DNA of 64,000 bases, taken from the NCBI GenBank assembly GCA_036924085.1, contig JAVGWX010000002.1, forward strand, positions 152,024,071 through 152,088,070. The letters run 5' to 3'. Position 1 is the stretch's first letter. Every line of letters begins with the position of its first letter. The DNA is from Ariolimax columbianus. Lineage: Eukaryota; Mollusca; Gastropoda; Stylommatophora; Arionidae. A program made the translations under genes and the position numbers. Under the pieces are notes generated by a model. The model did no database searches. It worked only from the letters and a program-made list of their open reading frames with translations, and had not been told where the DNA came from. Of the stretch, positions 35,001-47,344 are shown piece after piece.

Positions 35001-35629
35001 AACTGTTATGGGGCCTACCTAGTGATTCGGAACCAGAACTACTAGCGTTGTGACCTCGCTGTTGCAGCTGATCTATTTGCATTCACACAAGATGACCATA
35101 CCAACTCTGACTAGTAAAATAGTCAGCTCGAACTATATTATGGATGTACTTTTAAACTATTATATCTCTTGGTAACCTCAAGAATATTTCAAGCATTTCG
35201 TTGGAAGAAATGTTCTGCCCTTAAATCTTTGAGAAGATCATGTATGTCACTGATAGTATATAATATAAAATACTATTTTTAGACATGTTCTGTTCCGGAG
35301 CCTTTGAGAAGATCGTGTTTGTCACTGGGAGTACGGGGGGGGGGGGGGGGGGGGAATGGGGGTCGCACATTTCCCTTTTGTTCAGTTATTAATTTGTAAC
35401 AAAGGTAACGTCCATATATTTAAGCCCAACCAACAGCTAACCAGTTACAAAATAGACCATTTAACAGCTAGAGTCATTGTCTTTATCGAGTCTCACATCG
35501 TCTGCACATGATACAGTAAAGGTGTCTGAAGTCTAGGGTCAGATTAATTCTCTAGAGTCTGATTAATGCTAATGTTGTGGACACTAATGCTCATTAGGCA
35601 CAGCTATATCAGTTCAGTTCAAATCAGTT
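35001..35629. other. No gene recognised; 20-base G run
   Basis: An uninterrupted run of 20 G lies at 35335-35354. AGAAGATCATGT and TGTCACTGATAG-like pieces recur on either side (35230 and 35310), so a short imperfect duplication brackets it. Confidence 0.5.
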
Positions 35630-36390
35630 CATCACGTGATCTCTATGAGATCGTTGGGGAGCTGACACGTTCACAATTCTGCGACACTACTCTCGATCAA
35701 AGGATGGATTTTTAAAAGTCTTCGGGTCGTAGGCTAGTCTATTGATGAGTGTTGTCTTTCCATCGTTTTGTTTTTGGACGACCTCGTCTTCGCTTGCCCT
35801 GTACTATGCAAGGCTATTGGACCTCGACACGTGGCAATACATGTCAGCTGTCGTCTTTTGATCGTTGTGATGAGGTCGTCGTTCAGTCTACTTGCATTCT
35901 CGATTATTTGTCGAACTTTATCATTTGCAATACGGTCTTTATAGGGAATATTTAGAAGTAATGTAACTATCTACTAACCTGCAAAATGTCCCTAGTTGAT
36001 GTATTACTATTGATAGTATAACTATTTTTTTAATTTTCCAGCACAGTCATGAAATCATGCAGTCTGCCTTTATCTTTGCACTTTTGGTTTTAGTTATCTC
36101 CAAAGGATATGCGTGTTTTAAGTTTGGCCCCACATCAAGGGTTGCAATATGACCAGCTGCTGTCATGTTGCCTATATAAATGGTTAACAGGAAGGGGGAT
36201 CAGGACTAGTAATCCGACATAGAACTCTGACATTAAGCAACAGTTGGCCACGTATTCCATAATCGTCTAGAGCCATCGATTTTTTATGTATGTTTACTCT
36301 ATCAAATATATTTTCCTGTTCAATAAAGATAAGTTAAAATGTTTACCGTACTCAATAGTTCGACTACCTTACTCTATTTCAGGGATTACT
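35630..36390 (-). pseudogene. Very decayed LINE: palm fragment plus RTE-like tail
   Basis: On the minus strand, about 36330-36180 reads EQENIFDRVNIHKKSMALDD then YGIRGQLLLNVRVLC, a recognisable polymerase motif A region (F-D-R-V-N). The 35960-35640 part reads KDRIANDKVRQIIENASRLN, DDLITTIKRRQLT and a degenerate RGP...TRSSKN tail comparable to the RTE-like C terminus. The distance between the parts is too short for an intact protein, so a deletion or two separate insertions must be assumed. Confidence 0.65.
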
Positions 36391-37359
36391 TTTGAGTAAT
36401 AACGGTAAGGCTGCTCTAGACACAACATTCATAATGTTGTGACACATGGAATACTTCATTGAGTAACTATCTCATTCAGTGGCTGATGTCAACAAGAAGA
36501 TTATTTTCAAGTTTACAGAAAACACGAATAAGAAGAACACGAAAAACAAGAACATGAAGAAGAACTAGCACAAGAAATACAAGAAGAAAATGCACGCAAT
36601 GAAAAGAAGTTGAAGACACATATGTATTCCATCAATAACAGTTATTGTTTGCGCAGAATATTGCTCATTTGTTAAAACTCATTTTGCCATGTCACTCATC
36701 TTTTCTTTATTTTGTTGGTCATATCTAGCAGTGAGTTTATTGTTGGTGTTTAAATGAGATTTGACAGCCAAAGAAGCGATGCAGCATTGTGAACGACCTA
36801 ACGGCAGCCATCGACTCATAGCTCGCTGCTAGCGTCATGGTCAGCAAACCACAGCTGACAAAGACCATATTCTGATTACGGCAACGACCTTGGAAAAAGG
36901 CTTGCCAAGTGCAGTCTGGCTAAGAGAATATGGATAGTTGGGGAAAGCAAATCCGGTACCAAAAATGTCAGCTGATATCGGATGTGTCTGACCGAAATGT
37001 AGAAATACACAACCTCGCTGTAAAGAACAGCATGCAGTCATAACGTCTTTTGTCAGCACCGTCGCTGAAGAAGAAATTCAAATGTAAATTCACTCTATTG
37101 TTGTTTTTCTGTTTCTCCAGTGAACTGACATTCCATTTCCTAATGTATAGCTTCATTACATCCATATATCATATTAGACTTGTTAACTCCCTTAATTAAG
37201 GCTTCCAGGGGATACGCCTCTGAAGTAATTGCCAGACGATCTGAAAGGTATCGCTAACAGCCGCGGGTATCTATAATTATGTCAGCCGCGACCAGACAGC
37301 CGTATCTAGTTGACAATTATTGGAGGTTAGATCAAAGGCCTGTCAGTGCCTCATGTTTT
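36391..37359. other. No gene recognised
   Basis: Includes a short A-rich GAAGAA/AAGAACAC tract at 36520-36600. No coding family seen. Confidence 0.4.
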
Positions 37360-37548
37360 ATCTCTTCGCTTCTATGGGGAGCATAAGCCACCACCACAGC
37401 TGATCCCTTCTCAATAATACCTTTTCCAATAATCTCAAACCATTCATCTCTTCACTTCAATGGGGAGTATAAGCCACCACCACAGCTGGTCCCTTCTCAG
37501 TAATCCCTTTTCCAATAATCGTAAACCATTCATCTCTTCGCTTCAATG
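37360..37548. repeat. Direct tandem duplication, 86-bp unit, about 2.2 copies
   Basis: ATCTCTTCGCTTCTATGGGG starts at 37360, with the same block at 37446 and a partial third at 37532. The unit includes AAGCCACCACCACAGCTG and TTTTCCAATAATC. Confidence 0.92.
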
Positions 37549-37837
37549 TGAAACACGTTTTAGCTCTAGTCTGTCAAGTTACAGGATGACTATATTCGAA
37601 ATATTGCACGACCTGATTAAACAGTCATTTGTTTGTTTGTTATATGATGAGGTTGTCATCAACATAGACATCCCTCGTTCGCCGTATTTTGCGACATGAT
37701 TGGATGGGGACTGTGGACATATTATGTTTATCCCAGGTACCACTATCCGTCACCTCTTGCTAGTAACTTATTTCATATCTCTAAAAATGGTACACCTATT
37801 TCGCCCAATACATAAAAGCTGACAAGTCAGGTTGCTG

Positions 37838-38040
37838 GGGGGCCGAAGCGTTAAGTGAGACGACTCACATCTCAAAATTGTCTGTGTTAGGACAAACCAG
37901 CGAAGAAGTGACACTATAAGGAGTAAGTTCGATTTGGGAAATGAGTGCTGAAGTCAAATGTAAAGGACCGTTATGCAGAAAACACAGTACAACGCCCACA
38001 GCTTAGGGATACAAAAAGAACGCATATATTAAAATGGAAT
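37838..38040 (+). mobile_element. Decayed SINE, family B relative
   Basis: The head GGGGGGCCGAAGCGTTAAGT and a later AGTAAGTTCGATTTGG suggest decayed A and B boxes. GTGCTGAAGTC and ACAGTACAACGCCCACAGCT with an A-rich end match the order of blocks in the SINE at 23648-23890. Confidence 0.6.
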
Positions 38041-38726
38041 GTGCAGGTAATGTAAGACGTCGACTTTGAAATAAAAACTGTCTTAGATTGTAGTGGATTA
38101 AAGAATATTATATCAATTGTATCTGAATAATCATATGGAATCTTCATGATCAGTTACAGTTAACTAACTAAGACACTACAACACGTCTGAGGTGAATATA
38201 TAAAAACATGGTGCATTGCAGCAGCCCGTCCAGCGAGGTGTGGATAAAGTTGTTGTTCGACACTACTCGTGTATATATCATTGAACGTTATTTTAGTAGT
38301 CCGTTATTTGGGTTGTTCTTCCTTCCCGAGATGTTTTGTGGAGTCTAGAACGCGGCTTTCCTGTAAGTCTTGATCACTCTTTTCTCCCGGGTTGGATTAT
38401 AACACTAAGAAACATTTAGATGTAATCCAATTGAGATGCCTAGAACTGTACTGCAACCAGGAGGACACAGATCACCATATCTGCACACGCAAAGGTGCTA
38501 GAAAAACCAACGCGCATAGGGTATCAACGACATTCCGTCAACAATGAAGAAAGGAGTACGGCTATTGTCGAAACCGAAGAAAAACAAACAAAAACCAAGT
38601 GATCAAGATATGCGGAATATACAGCATATGGTAACATTCGACCAGCTCTTGAATTTCTTCCGTCGGGATTGTACCAACCAACACGTGAAGGACAACAGAG
38701 TATCAAGGGGAATCGAAGAGCTATTA
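38041..38726. other. No gene recognised
   Basis: Short open frames on both strands, none with a known motif. Confidence 0.4.
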
Positions 38727-39205
38727 GAGTCAGGTTAGCTATACTGAACAAGATGGGAGCGAAGAGTAATTCGGTTCAAGTGAACCATACTGATCAACGT
38801 GGGAGCGAAGAGTAATTAGTGTCAGGTGACACATACTGATTGAGGTGGGAGCGAAGCGTTAGTGTCAGGTGACACATCTTGATTGAGGTGGGAGCGAAGA
38901 GTCAGTGTCAGGTGACACATCTTGATTGAGCTGGGAGCGAAGAGTAATTAGTGTCAGGTGACACATACTGATTGAGGTGGGAGCGAAGAGTAGTTAGTGT
39001 CAGGTGACACATCCTGATTGAGGTGGGAGCGAGGAGTAATTAGTGTCAGGTGACACATACTGATTGAGGTGGGAGCGAAGAGTAATTAGTAATTAGTGTC
39101 AGGTGACACATACTGATCGAGGTGGGAGCGAAGAGTAGTTCGTGTCAGGTGACACATCCTGATTGAGTTGAGAGCGAAGAGTAATTAGTGTCAGGTGACA
39201 CATAT
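38727..39205. repeat. Minisatellite, 46-bp unit, about 10 copies
   Basis: The unit GTCAGGTGACACATACTGAT plus TGAGGTGGGAGCGAAGAGTA plus ATTAGT repeats, with some 40-base variants that lack TAATTA and one copy with a small internal duplication (TAATTAGTAATTAGT). The core GTCAGGTGACAC contains a short palindrome (GTGTCAGGTGACAC). Confidence 0.95.
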
Positions 39206-39967
39206 TCATCAATACCACACATCACATCCTCGTTAATGATTTTGGAAACAATGTCATGTGTCCCATCATTCTAAACAACAAGATGGGAACATACACTTCC
39301 AATAGAGGTGAGCATAGTATGGACCCTCGCTTTCCACTACATCCAAGATGACTTCAGTCCACCTTCTCCAGTACTCCTCAGGATGTAAGAAGTGCCACTA
39401 TAACCCGCCACCAAAGAAACACTTTTAAGAATTAAGTCAACTCAGCTCGAGTAGTTTCGGAAAATAGGAATAACGTAGTGTGCCTTAGTCAGGACTCGTG
39501 TGTGACGCTAATACCACAATGTTGGTAGGTGTCTAGGATGCCTTGCAAATAACAGCATTATTCGTAAAGACCAGACCATGACCTACATGTGTAAGTATAT
39601 CTTGGAGGAGGAATTTCTAACTGTAAACTACTTCCAGCTTTATGAAACTTCTGGTATTATTCACAGAGCAAATGCATTTTGTCTTGTTAACAAGCGTTAG
39701 CCAAATTGAATGATGTGGATCGTAAAGGACAGATAATGCAATTACCCTTTAGTTACATGCCGACGTATATCATATTTACAAAATGATAATGGACGAATAA
39801 TAATAAGGAGAAGCCGAGGAAGAAACGTTAGCTTTCAAGTCATGTCTTTAGTTGTAAATGGTATCCAATGCAAAACGATATGCTCTTTGTTAAGCATGTG
39901 TCTTCGGCAAATTAACACCAAGTCCGTATTGAGCTCTCATCTATATGTCTATTTATAACATATCTTT
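39206..39967. other. No gene recognised
   Basis: No repeat or coding family seen. Confidence 0.4.
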
Positions 39968-41285
39968 GTCTCTATAGCTGTCCTCTTTATCTTTATCTTG
40001 AGCTTTCTTCTCTGTATGTCCCAAACTTTCTTCTCTACGTTTTTCTAGGGTTGTTTTCTCTGTATGTCCTAAACTGCCTGCTCTAAGTTTGTTTAGAACT
40101 GTCCTCTCTGTCAGTCTTGAGCTGTCTCTTTTCTGTCTTTGTCTCGAGCTGTCTTCTCTGTATGTCTTTATCTGTCTTCTTTATCTTTTTTTAGAGCTGT
40201 CTTTTCTGTATGTCGTGAGCTGTCTTCTCTATCATTGCCTAGAACTGTCCTGTCTATCTATCTTTAGATTTGATCTCTATCGTTATTTTGAGCTGTCTTA
40301 TCTGTCTTTCTTGAGCTGTCTTCACTAACTTTGTCTTGAGCTGTCTTCTCTGCCTATGTCTTTTGAGCTGTCTTCTTTATTATTGTCTTGAGCTTTCATC
40401 TGTATCTGTCTTGAGCTGTCTTTCTGTCTCGAGCTGTCTTCTCTGTCTGTCTTGATCTTGTTCTCTGCCTGGCTTTAGCTTTATGCTTTATCTGTCTTGA
40501 GCTGTCTTCTATGTTTGTCATGAGATGTCTTATCTGCCTGTCTAGAGCTGTGTTCTCTGTGTTTTCTTCTCTGTCTCTTTTGAGCTGTCTTCTCTGTCTT
40601 GAGCTGTCTTCTCTGTCTGTCTTGAGCTGTCTTCTCTGCCTAGCTTGAGCTTCATTCTCTAACGTTTTTGAGCTGTCTTCTCTATCGTTGTCTAGAGATG
40701 TCTTCTTTATCTTTGTCTAAATCTTTCTCTATTTTTGTCTAGAGCTGTCATATCTATCTTGAGCTGTCTTCTCTATCTTGAGTTGTCTTCTGTATCTTTG
40801 TCTAGAGCTGTTTTCTACGTCTTTGTCTTGAGCTGTCTTCTTTGTCTGTCTTGAGCTTTTTTTTCCATATCTTTGTTATGAGTTCTACTCGATGTGTACG
40901 TAGTAAGCGTTCCTTTCTCTGTGTGTCTTGAATTCTCTGTTCTGTTTCGTAGGCTCTTTTTTCTATGTGTTTCGTTAGCTCTAATGTCCTCTCTTCCCTG
41001 TGTGTATCTTGAACTTTCGTCTTTATGTCGTAAGTTCTCTTCTATATGTCGTAAGCTATCTTATCTATGTGTGTCGTGAGCTATTTTCTGCATGTCGTAT
41101 ACTCTATTCCGAATGTGCTTCTTGAACTCTCTTCTCTATGTCGAGACTCTCTTTTCTATGTCATAAGCACTCTTATATATTTCGTAATCTCTCTTCTCTA
41201 GGTGTGTCGCGAGCTCTCTTCTATATGTTGAAGGCTATCTTTATATGTCGTGAGCTCTCTTTTATAGGTGTATCGTGAGCTATCT
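39968..41285. repeat. Old minisatellite, about 23-bp unit, left part
   Basis: Many diverged copies of TTGAGCTGTCTTCTCTGTCT, shifting towards TCGTGAGCTCTCTTCTATGT in the right third. It is interrupted by the CR1-like LINE and continues at 43311. Confidence 0.9.
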
Positions 41286-43310
41286 TAACTTCACTTAACG
41301 TCTTTATACTGGTTTAGAAGACCCTGCAGAGTCTGTATACAACCATTTACATTTACATCACCTTGCTCTAGAAGCTATGCGTTTCCAGTATATTCGTAAA
41401 TGCATTAACTGTCCCTGCCTCCACTACCTCCCCTGGCAATGCATTCCAAGCAGACACCACTCTCTGACTAAAAAAATATTTCCTAATATCTAACCTGGAC
41501 CTCTCTTTAGTCAGCTTGTACCTATGACCTCGTGTTATTGTAGGTGGCTGTATTTTTAAAAAAAACTTGTTATAATCTAATTTATCGATTCCACTGATCA
41601 TCTTATAAACCTGTATTAAGTCACCACGAATTCTTCTCTCTTCGAGACACTGTTGGCCGGTTTTTCTGAGTCGTTCCTCATAACTGTAATTCTGGAATCT
41701 CACTATCATCTTTGTCGCTCTTTTTTGTATTCTTTATAGCATGTTTATATCCCCTCTATGATAAGGACTCCACACCTGTATACAGTACTCCAATCTAGGT
41801 CTAACTAAAGCTTTATACAGTTTGACGATCCCTTCCTTGCTCCTATGTTTAATATTTTTTTTATCATACCTAACATTGCATTTACCTTTTTCACTGCTAC
41901 CTTAACTTGCTCACTCACCTTTCCTGTATGATCTATTATAACCCCTAGGTCCCTTTCCTTATCTATCTTTCTAATATTGTTTTCTCCCATTCTGTAATTA
42001 TGTTCCATATTGGATCTACCCATGTGGATGACTGTACATTTATCTACATAAAACTCCATTTGCCAGCTTACAGACCATTTTCGAATTTTATCTAAATCCC
42101 ACATCAATATATCCACTTCGGCTTTAGATGAGATACTACTGCATAGTTTTGTATCATCAGCAAAATTTTGCAATCAATGATCCCATATCAATGGTCCAAA
42201 TCATTTATATATATCAAGAACAAAATTGGTCCCAAAACCGAGCCCTGTGGCACACCACTTTTCACTTCACACCACTCAGAGTACTCCTTATTTATGCCCA
42301 CCCTCTGCCTTCTTCCCGTTAACCAATTTTCAATCTATTTGGCAACTTCCCCACCTATTCAATGTGATTTTAACTTTCGAAATAATCTTTGATGAGGTAC
42401 TCTATTAAAGGTCTTTGCAAAGTCTAGATAAATAACATCCACTGGCTCCCCTTTATCTATGATTTTAGTAACCTCCTCCATGAATTCTAATAGATTTGTT
42501 AAGCAAAATCTCGTTCTTGTAAACTCATGCTGACTATTTCTAATTAGATTAAATTTGTCTAAATGCATTACAATGTTTCTTTGATTATTGACTCTAACAA
42601 TTTACAGACTATGCACGTGAAACTCACCGGTCTAAAATTTGCTGGATCTTATTTTTTGCCTTTTTTGAATAAGGGGATCACTCCTGCATCTTTCCAATCC
42701 CGTGGAACAATCCATTTTGTAAGTGATTGAGAACATAATATAGCCAATGGTTTTGCTAGTTGGTCTCTAATTTCATACAGCAATTTTGGATGAATACCAT
42801 CTTGACCTGGACATTTATTCACTTTTCAACCCCTCCAATTTTTTTTAAACCATTTTCTCTATAAACCAGATTGATCTTAATCCCGCTGTATCCATGTCTC
42901 TTTGAAAAATATCTATAGGCTCTGGGATCTTGGAGCAGTCCTCCTTTGTGAAGACTGTGCCAAAGTACTGATTGAGCAGATTAGCTGCCTCCCTATTCCC
43001 ACTAACTGTTTTCCCTGTACTGTCTATTAGAGGGCCTACTTTGTCTTTCGTTCTTTGTTTATTTCTAACATAAGAGAAGAACCTTTTACTGTCAGTCTTG
43101 ATCCTCTGAGCAAGTTTTTTTTCAAAGTCTATTTTTGCTGTTTTATTCGCTTTCTGGGATATGTTCTGCTTGTCCAAATATTTTACATATGTTTCTTTTG
43201 ATTTACCTGCCTCTATATATTTTGTCCATGTTTTATTTTTTGCTCTTCTACATTCCACTACAAATCTAGTTATCCACTTTTTACGCTTGTGGTTTACCTC
43301 CCTACATGGA
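41286..43310 (-). pseudogene. CR1-like LINE, largest copy, inserted in a minisatellite
   Basis: This is a minus-strand 2.0-kb element with most of a reverse transcriptase. In order it has a pre-polymerase region with SKRFFSYVRNKQRTKDKVGP and NLLNQYFGTVFTKED (42845-43258), an RT finger and decayed core, motif A VIYLDFAKTFNRVPH (42359-42568), motif [21 protein letters not shown] near 42245-42180, and motif C FADDTKL with VDKCTVIHMGRSN and DLGVIIDHTGKVS (41805-42173). The C terminus is SYEERLRKTG...CLEERRIRGDLIQVYKM (41368-41709). The frame is broken by a few stops and shifts. The endonuclease is missing (5' truncation near 43310). The 3' end is AGACGTTAAGTGAAGTTAAG. CR1-group assignment rests on motif style. 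Confidence 0.92.
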
Positions 43311-43545
43311 ATACATTCTCTATCTCATAAGCTCTCTTCCCTGTATGTATCCTGAACTCTCGTCTCTATGTCGTGAGCTGGATTCTCTATGTCGGGAGCT
43401 CTCTTCTGTATGTATGTCTTGAGCTTTATTTTTATTTTGAACTCTTATGTCTATGTATGTCGCAAACTCTCTTCCCTATGATTGTAGTAAGCTATCTTCT
43501 CTATGATTGTAGTAAGCTATCTTATGTATGTGTGTTTTTGGAACG
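43311..43545. repeat. Old minisatellite, about 23-bp unit, right part
   Basis: Resumes with CTCTATCTCATAAGCTCTCT and ends with two near-identical copies of CTTCTCTATGATTGTAGTAA-type units. It is the continuation of 39968-41285. Confidence 0.85.
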
Positions 43546-46500
43546 TTAATTCACCTCTTTCCCTGGAGGTTTCAGAATCGAGCAATTAACAACAATAGCC
43601 ATTTTTATATCAACACTGCATACATATAGATAACAAAAAGCGCGTAACTGACATGTCTTTCTAAGAGACACATGTTGTTGCTGGTGTTGTAAATGATCCA
43701 GAAGCTGCCAGTCGCCCTTCTACCCAGTAACATATAATGGTATATGCACCTTTTTATTAATCGTTATTAACACCATACAAAGTGTTCAATTATTTGTTCT
43801 CGGAGTTCGAAACATTGTTCTAACATCATTGAGGACCTTACATGCAGCTAGATGATGATCAACCGTTTTGTATGGTTAATACAGCAGGCACTCTGGAGTG
43901 TGATGGGGTTCGATTCTGTTCAAGTGCTTGTTAAGTGGGCAGTTTGTGTTTTAACCGGAACGTGTGTCTCTGATCCCTCCTTGTGAGAATGACTGATACC
44001 ATAATCTTGATCACAATATGCGTGCATATTTCCTCCTCGTGTTTCCAATAGCATATCTGGTCAGCGAGTTTTCTCTCTTGCTGATCTAAGAGTTGTACGG
44101 TTGTCTCTAGAGTTGTTGCTGTATATTCCTTTTCTTTCTTGATTCCATCTTCGCTTATTTGTCTGCCTTACTATAGGCAAATGTGTGTGAGTGTAATGGA
44201 ATATTCTGCATAACTATACTGAAAGGTCGGGTGATGATAACCTGCTCACATAGGTCGGGTTATGATAACTTGATCACATCGGTCTGCAGTCTTTAAACGT
44301 AGGTGTGTATTGATCACCCGTTTGTTGCGAAGTCTAAAATGGAAACAAGAAATAGTAACATTGTAACATGCCAGACATGTTGTAAGATGCGATTAAACAG
44401 GATTTGTCATGAAGCCAGTCACCCCATTCTGTAGAAACTATAAGACCCGAGAATTAAGACAAGAAAACCCCAAAACACGACAGAAGAAGTTGAGCGACTA
44501 GCCCAAGTCATGTCATGAATACTAATGGCTCGTTGATTGTACAGACTATGGCTACGTTGTCTCCAGCGTCGCGTACTCTTCGATTCAGGTCTCAATACAA
44601 ACTTCTTCTGTCTGCCAGTTTGTGATCCACTCTGTTCTTGGCATATGAACCCCCTTCTCCAACCCCCCCCCCCACCCCACACCCACCCCTCCCCCTCTCC
44701 TCTTGTCTCGTTGCGGACACGCCCCATTGAACCAAGTCGAAAATGGTTATCTATGTTCTGTTCTAAGAGTATGTGCCACTAAAATCATTGCATTCTCTTG
44801 TGTGATTGGTCTCTCTCAATAAATGGTAACGTGTGCGGATACTTATGGTTCGTATAGCTCGCTGGTTATACACATTCATGTCATGTCATGCGCGCAACTT
44901 CGCTGACATTTCCATTGATTAAAATAATTATGTACTGTGTGAATTGCTAACTCATGTGTCTTCGTGTCATCATCCATCTGCATGTCAATGATACACATGT
45001 CAAATGTTATTTCTTTTCATATAGTGTGCTCCTCGCTGGTTCTTGTGAAACTAGGATGTCAACAACATGACTAAAACCAGCTCTTCCAGTTTTCCACAAC
45101 TGTCATTTCCACATGCTTTTCTTCTGCGAGATAAGGATTTGAAGTCCGAACCGATGACTGCCCTTGTTAAAAATGTCTCGGATAGCCATCTCAGAGCTGC
45201 AGTCTTTTCATCAATCACGTCCAAGTATGTGTTGTTTTACTGTTAGACAATGTAATTACCTCCTCCCTCACATACAATGTAGTCTAGTACAATGAAGTAC
45301 AATGCATGTACCACTTTATCCTCTACAGCAATGTCTGATGAAGAACTTCCATTACACGGTGACTCAACAATTCCAGAGAAATCATACACAGGCTGTCTGT
45401 TTCTGCTTTCAGGAAACCTTCATTAGGGGCGTTAAAACTCTTGCTTTGACCCACCATAAAGATTTATATAGCCGAGAAATCAAATAGATTGTCTCCGCAG
45501 TCGCCACGAAGTGCACAGGCATATATTTTATTTCCCCTATAAAAAGAAAACAAATGATTACGTACACGAGATCGGAACGCATGTCAATATGGTTAGAAGG
45601 CTGGCATCGGAATTGCTGCTCCAGCCCCTAAATACATCGTTCAGCATGTCCACCTAATTCATATCTAAGGTCAATTATACGGGTGGTTGTAATCTAGGTT
45701 TTCAGTTTCTAAATATCAGAATACCAAAGAAGTTTCTGACACCTGCATCTACGAGCTCGCGAGTGGTCCACCGGGGTCTTTGTGTATAGCATGAATAAGC
45801 ATAGTACTACTGCCCCACAGAGATGATGTTGTTTGAGGCGACTAACTGTGTGACATGGCATAACACCAGCCATGGTTAGGTTGTTTGTTAAGAAGAGCAG
45901 GATAGATGGCGTCTAACAGACTACGTATTTATTTTCATCTACTGTTTGAGTCTATTACGATGGACTCACACATCAGTTAACCAATCACCGCGAGCCTTGC
46001 CCCAACTCACCGAGGTATTAAGCATCTAGCGCCTACCCCGCTAACCATGAAACCCTCATCCCTGCTACATCAAACCGACCCCCGACTTAGGACTTCAACA
46101 GGGGCATCCGCACCTGTTAAAGTACAGATCGAGTAAGACTAAGAAAAGACATATTCGAGGAATGGTCGAAAGGTTATGCACATTTCTATGAAGGACTCAC
46201 AGGGCGGTTACCTGGAAATTGGTGTCAACATTAGTTTTTCTCTATATATATTCACCATGCACGGCGATACACTTTCGCCATCTATTCTTCACCTCCCTGA
46301 TGCCCTTTTTGTAAATATGCACTAATTTTCAGCTCACTAAATATATGCCAAAGATACTTGTTGAGGAAGGTCGATAGTATGGATGTGATACTATTAGTCA
46401 AATGTCATGCTTTCGAGTAATACAGCAGGACCGACTTTACATTCACGCTAAGTAGCTTAATCGTATTATCCTTTAACATCGTTGTTGTTTTTTCTATATG

Positions 46501-46599
46501 TATATGTCCGGTTACATCAAAGGCAAAGGCCACCGTCCATCGAAGACGATGATGGCATACTAAATTTAAAAGCGCTATTTTTAGTAAGGATTAACTGTG
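43546..46599. other. No gene recognised; small repeats
   Basis: Contents seen: a two-copy 30-base direct repeat GGTCGGGTGATGATAAC at 44224-44285; the palindrome-bearing block TGTAACATGCCAGACATGTT at 44362, shared with 20821; a C-rich tract at 44661-44698; and at 45890-45975 a piece similar to the 3' part of the split SINE (AGATGGCGTCTAACAGACTA). GGGGTTCGATTCTG at 43908 resembles a B box only. No coding family seen. Confidence 0.45.
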
Positions 46600-46785
46600 C
46601 TACTTTTTATCACTCTCTCGTCTCGAACCGCCAGACCCCAGAGGCAAGACGAATAGGGGGCGACTACGAGATGCAGGGAACTCCGCATCAAGCAGCCGTG
46701 AAAAAGACGGCGGAGTCCGGAGTCGAACCCACACCACCTGATCGTGAGGCTGACGGCTTAACCACTTCGCCAAGGAATCTCCGGT
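46600..46785 (-). mobile_element. tRNA-derived SINE, family C
   Basis: On the minus strand, CTTGGCGAAGTGGTTAAGCC is an A-box region, GTGTGGGTTCGACTCCGG is the B box and CCGTCAGCCTCACGATCAGG is the intervening anticodon-arm-like stretch. The head is clearly tRNA-like (Ser/Leu-like arrangement). It is followed by a non-tRNA body (CTGCATCTCGTAGTCGCCCC) ending near 46600. No second copy was found in the window. Confidence 0.75.
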
Positions 46786-47065
46786 TACATACATATGTGT
46801 TATCATGTTTCGTTATGTGTCTGCCTTGGTGGTGTGCTTTATCCCTAACGAAAATATTGTTGCCGGGACGTATGTTTCGTTTTGTTACATTCATATGCTG
46901 TGCCTGATCATTCTTCCCTATGGTGGCATACATTACAATTAAATGTACGCTATTGGAATGTATTATGCCAAGTTTGGGGATCTCTGATTAAGAAAGTAGT
47001 GGTACATTGCCTGGAGCAAGGACGCAGTGACCGTGTTAACGTTTTTTCTTATTTCTCTTCCTCAG

Positions 47066-47344
47066 ATCTCCAAGCAAAATCCAAACGCGGCCACATGACG
47101 GAAAACCTAAACACGACATCCTGCTGTGGGGACATATGTACGTGGAGATATTCTACTGTTACTGAAAGTGCAGAATTACAAATACCATTCCAAATAAATG
47201 GATGATCAGGCAATGGCAATTCTGAATGTAACATTTCGTGGTGTGATGGCTGCTACTTCTTATCGGAACGGTAGTGATATAAAATATTGTCCTTTTGAAG
47301 AGGAAAGGGATGTACAGTACAAGGAATTCTATGAGATAGCACAG
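47066..47344 (+). CDS. Candidate initial coding exon of an unknown host gene
   Basis: A strong splice context frames this 279-base interval: branch-point-like GTTAAC at 47036, polypyrimidine tract and CTCAG acceptor ending at 47065, donor CAG/GTAAGC at 47345. All three frames of the interval contain a stop except from the ATG at 47198 onward. That frame runs 49 codons (MDDQAMAILNVTFRGVMAAT to EFYEIAQ) and meets the donor in phase 0, as a first coding exon with 5' leader would. The peptide was not recognised. It may also be a chance combination; there is no neighbouring exon support. Confidence 0.25.

Noticed and set aside
41260..43330. 6-bp CTATCT duplication around the CR1-like LINE
   Set aside because: The flanks are a minisatellite rich in such words, so a true target duplication cannot be told from the repeat.
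43890..43940. Possible SINE or tRNA head (GGGGTTCGATTCTG)
   Set aside because: No paired A box and no shared body with the other SINEs.
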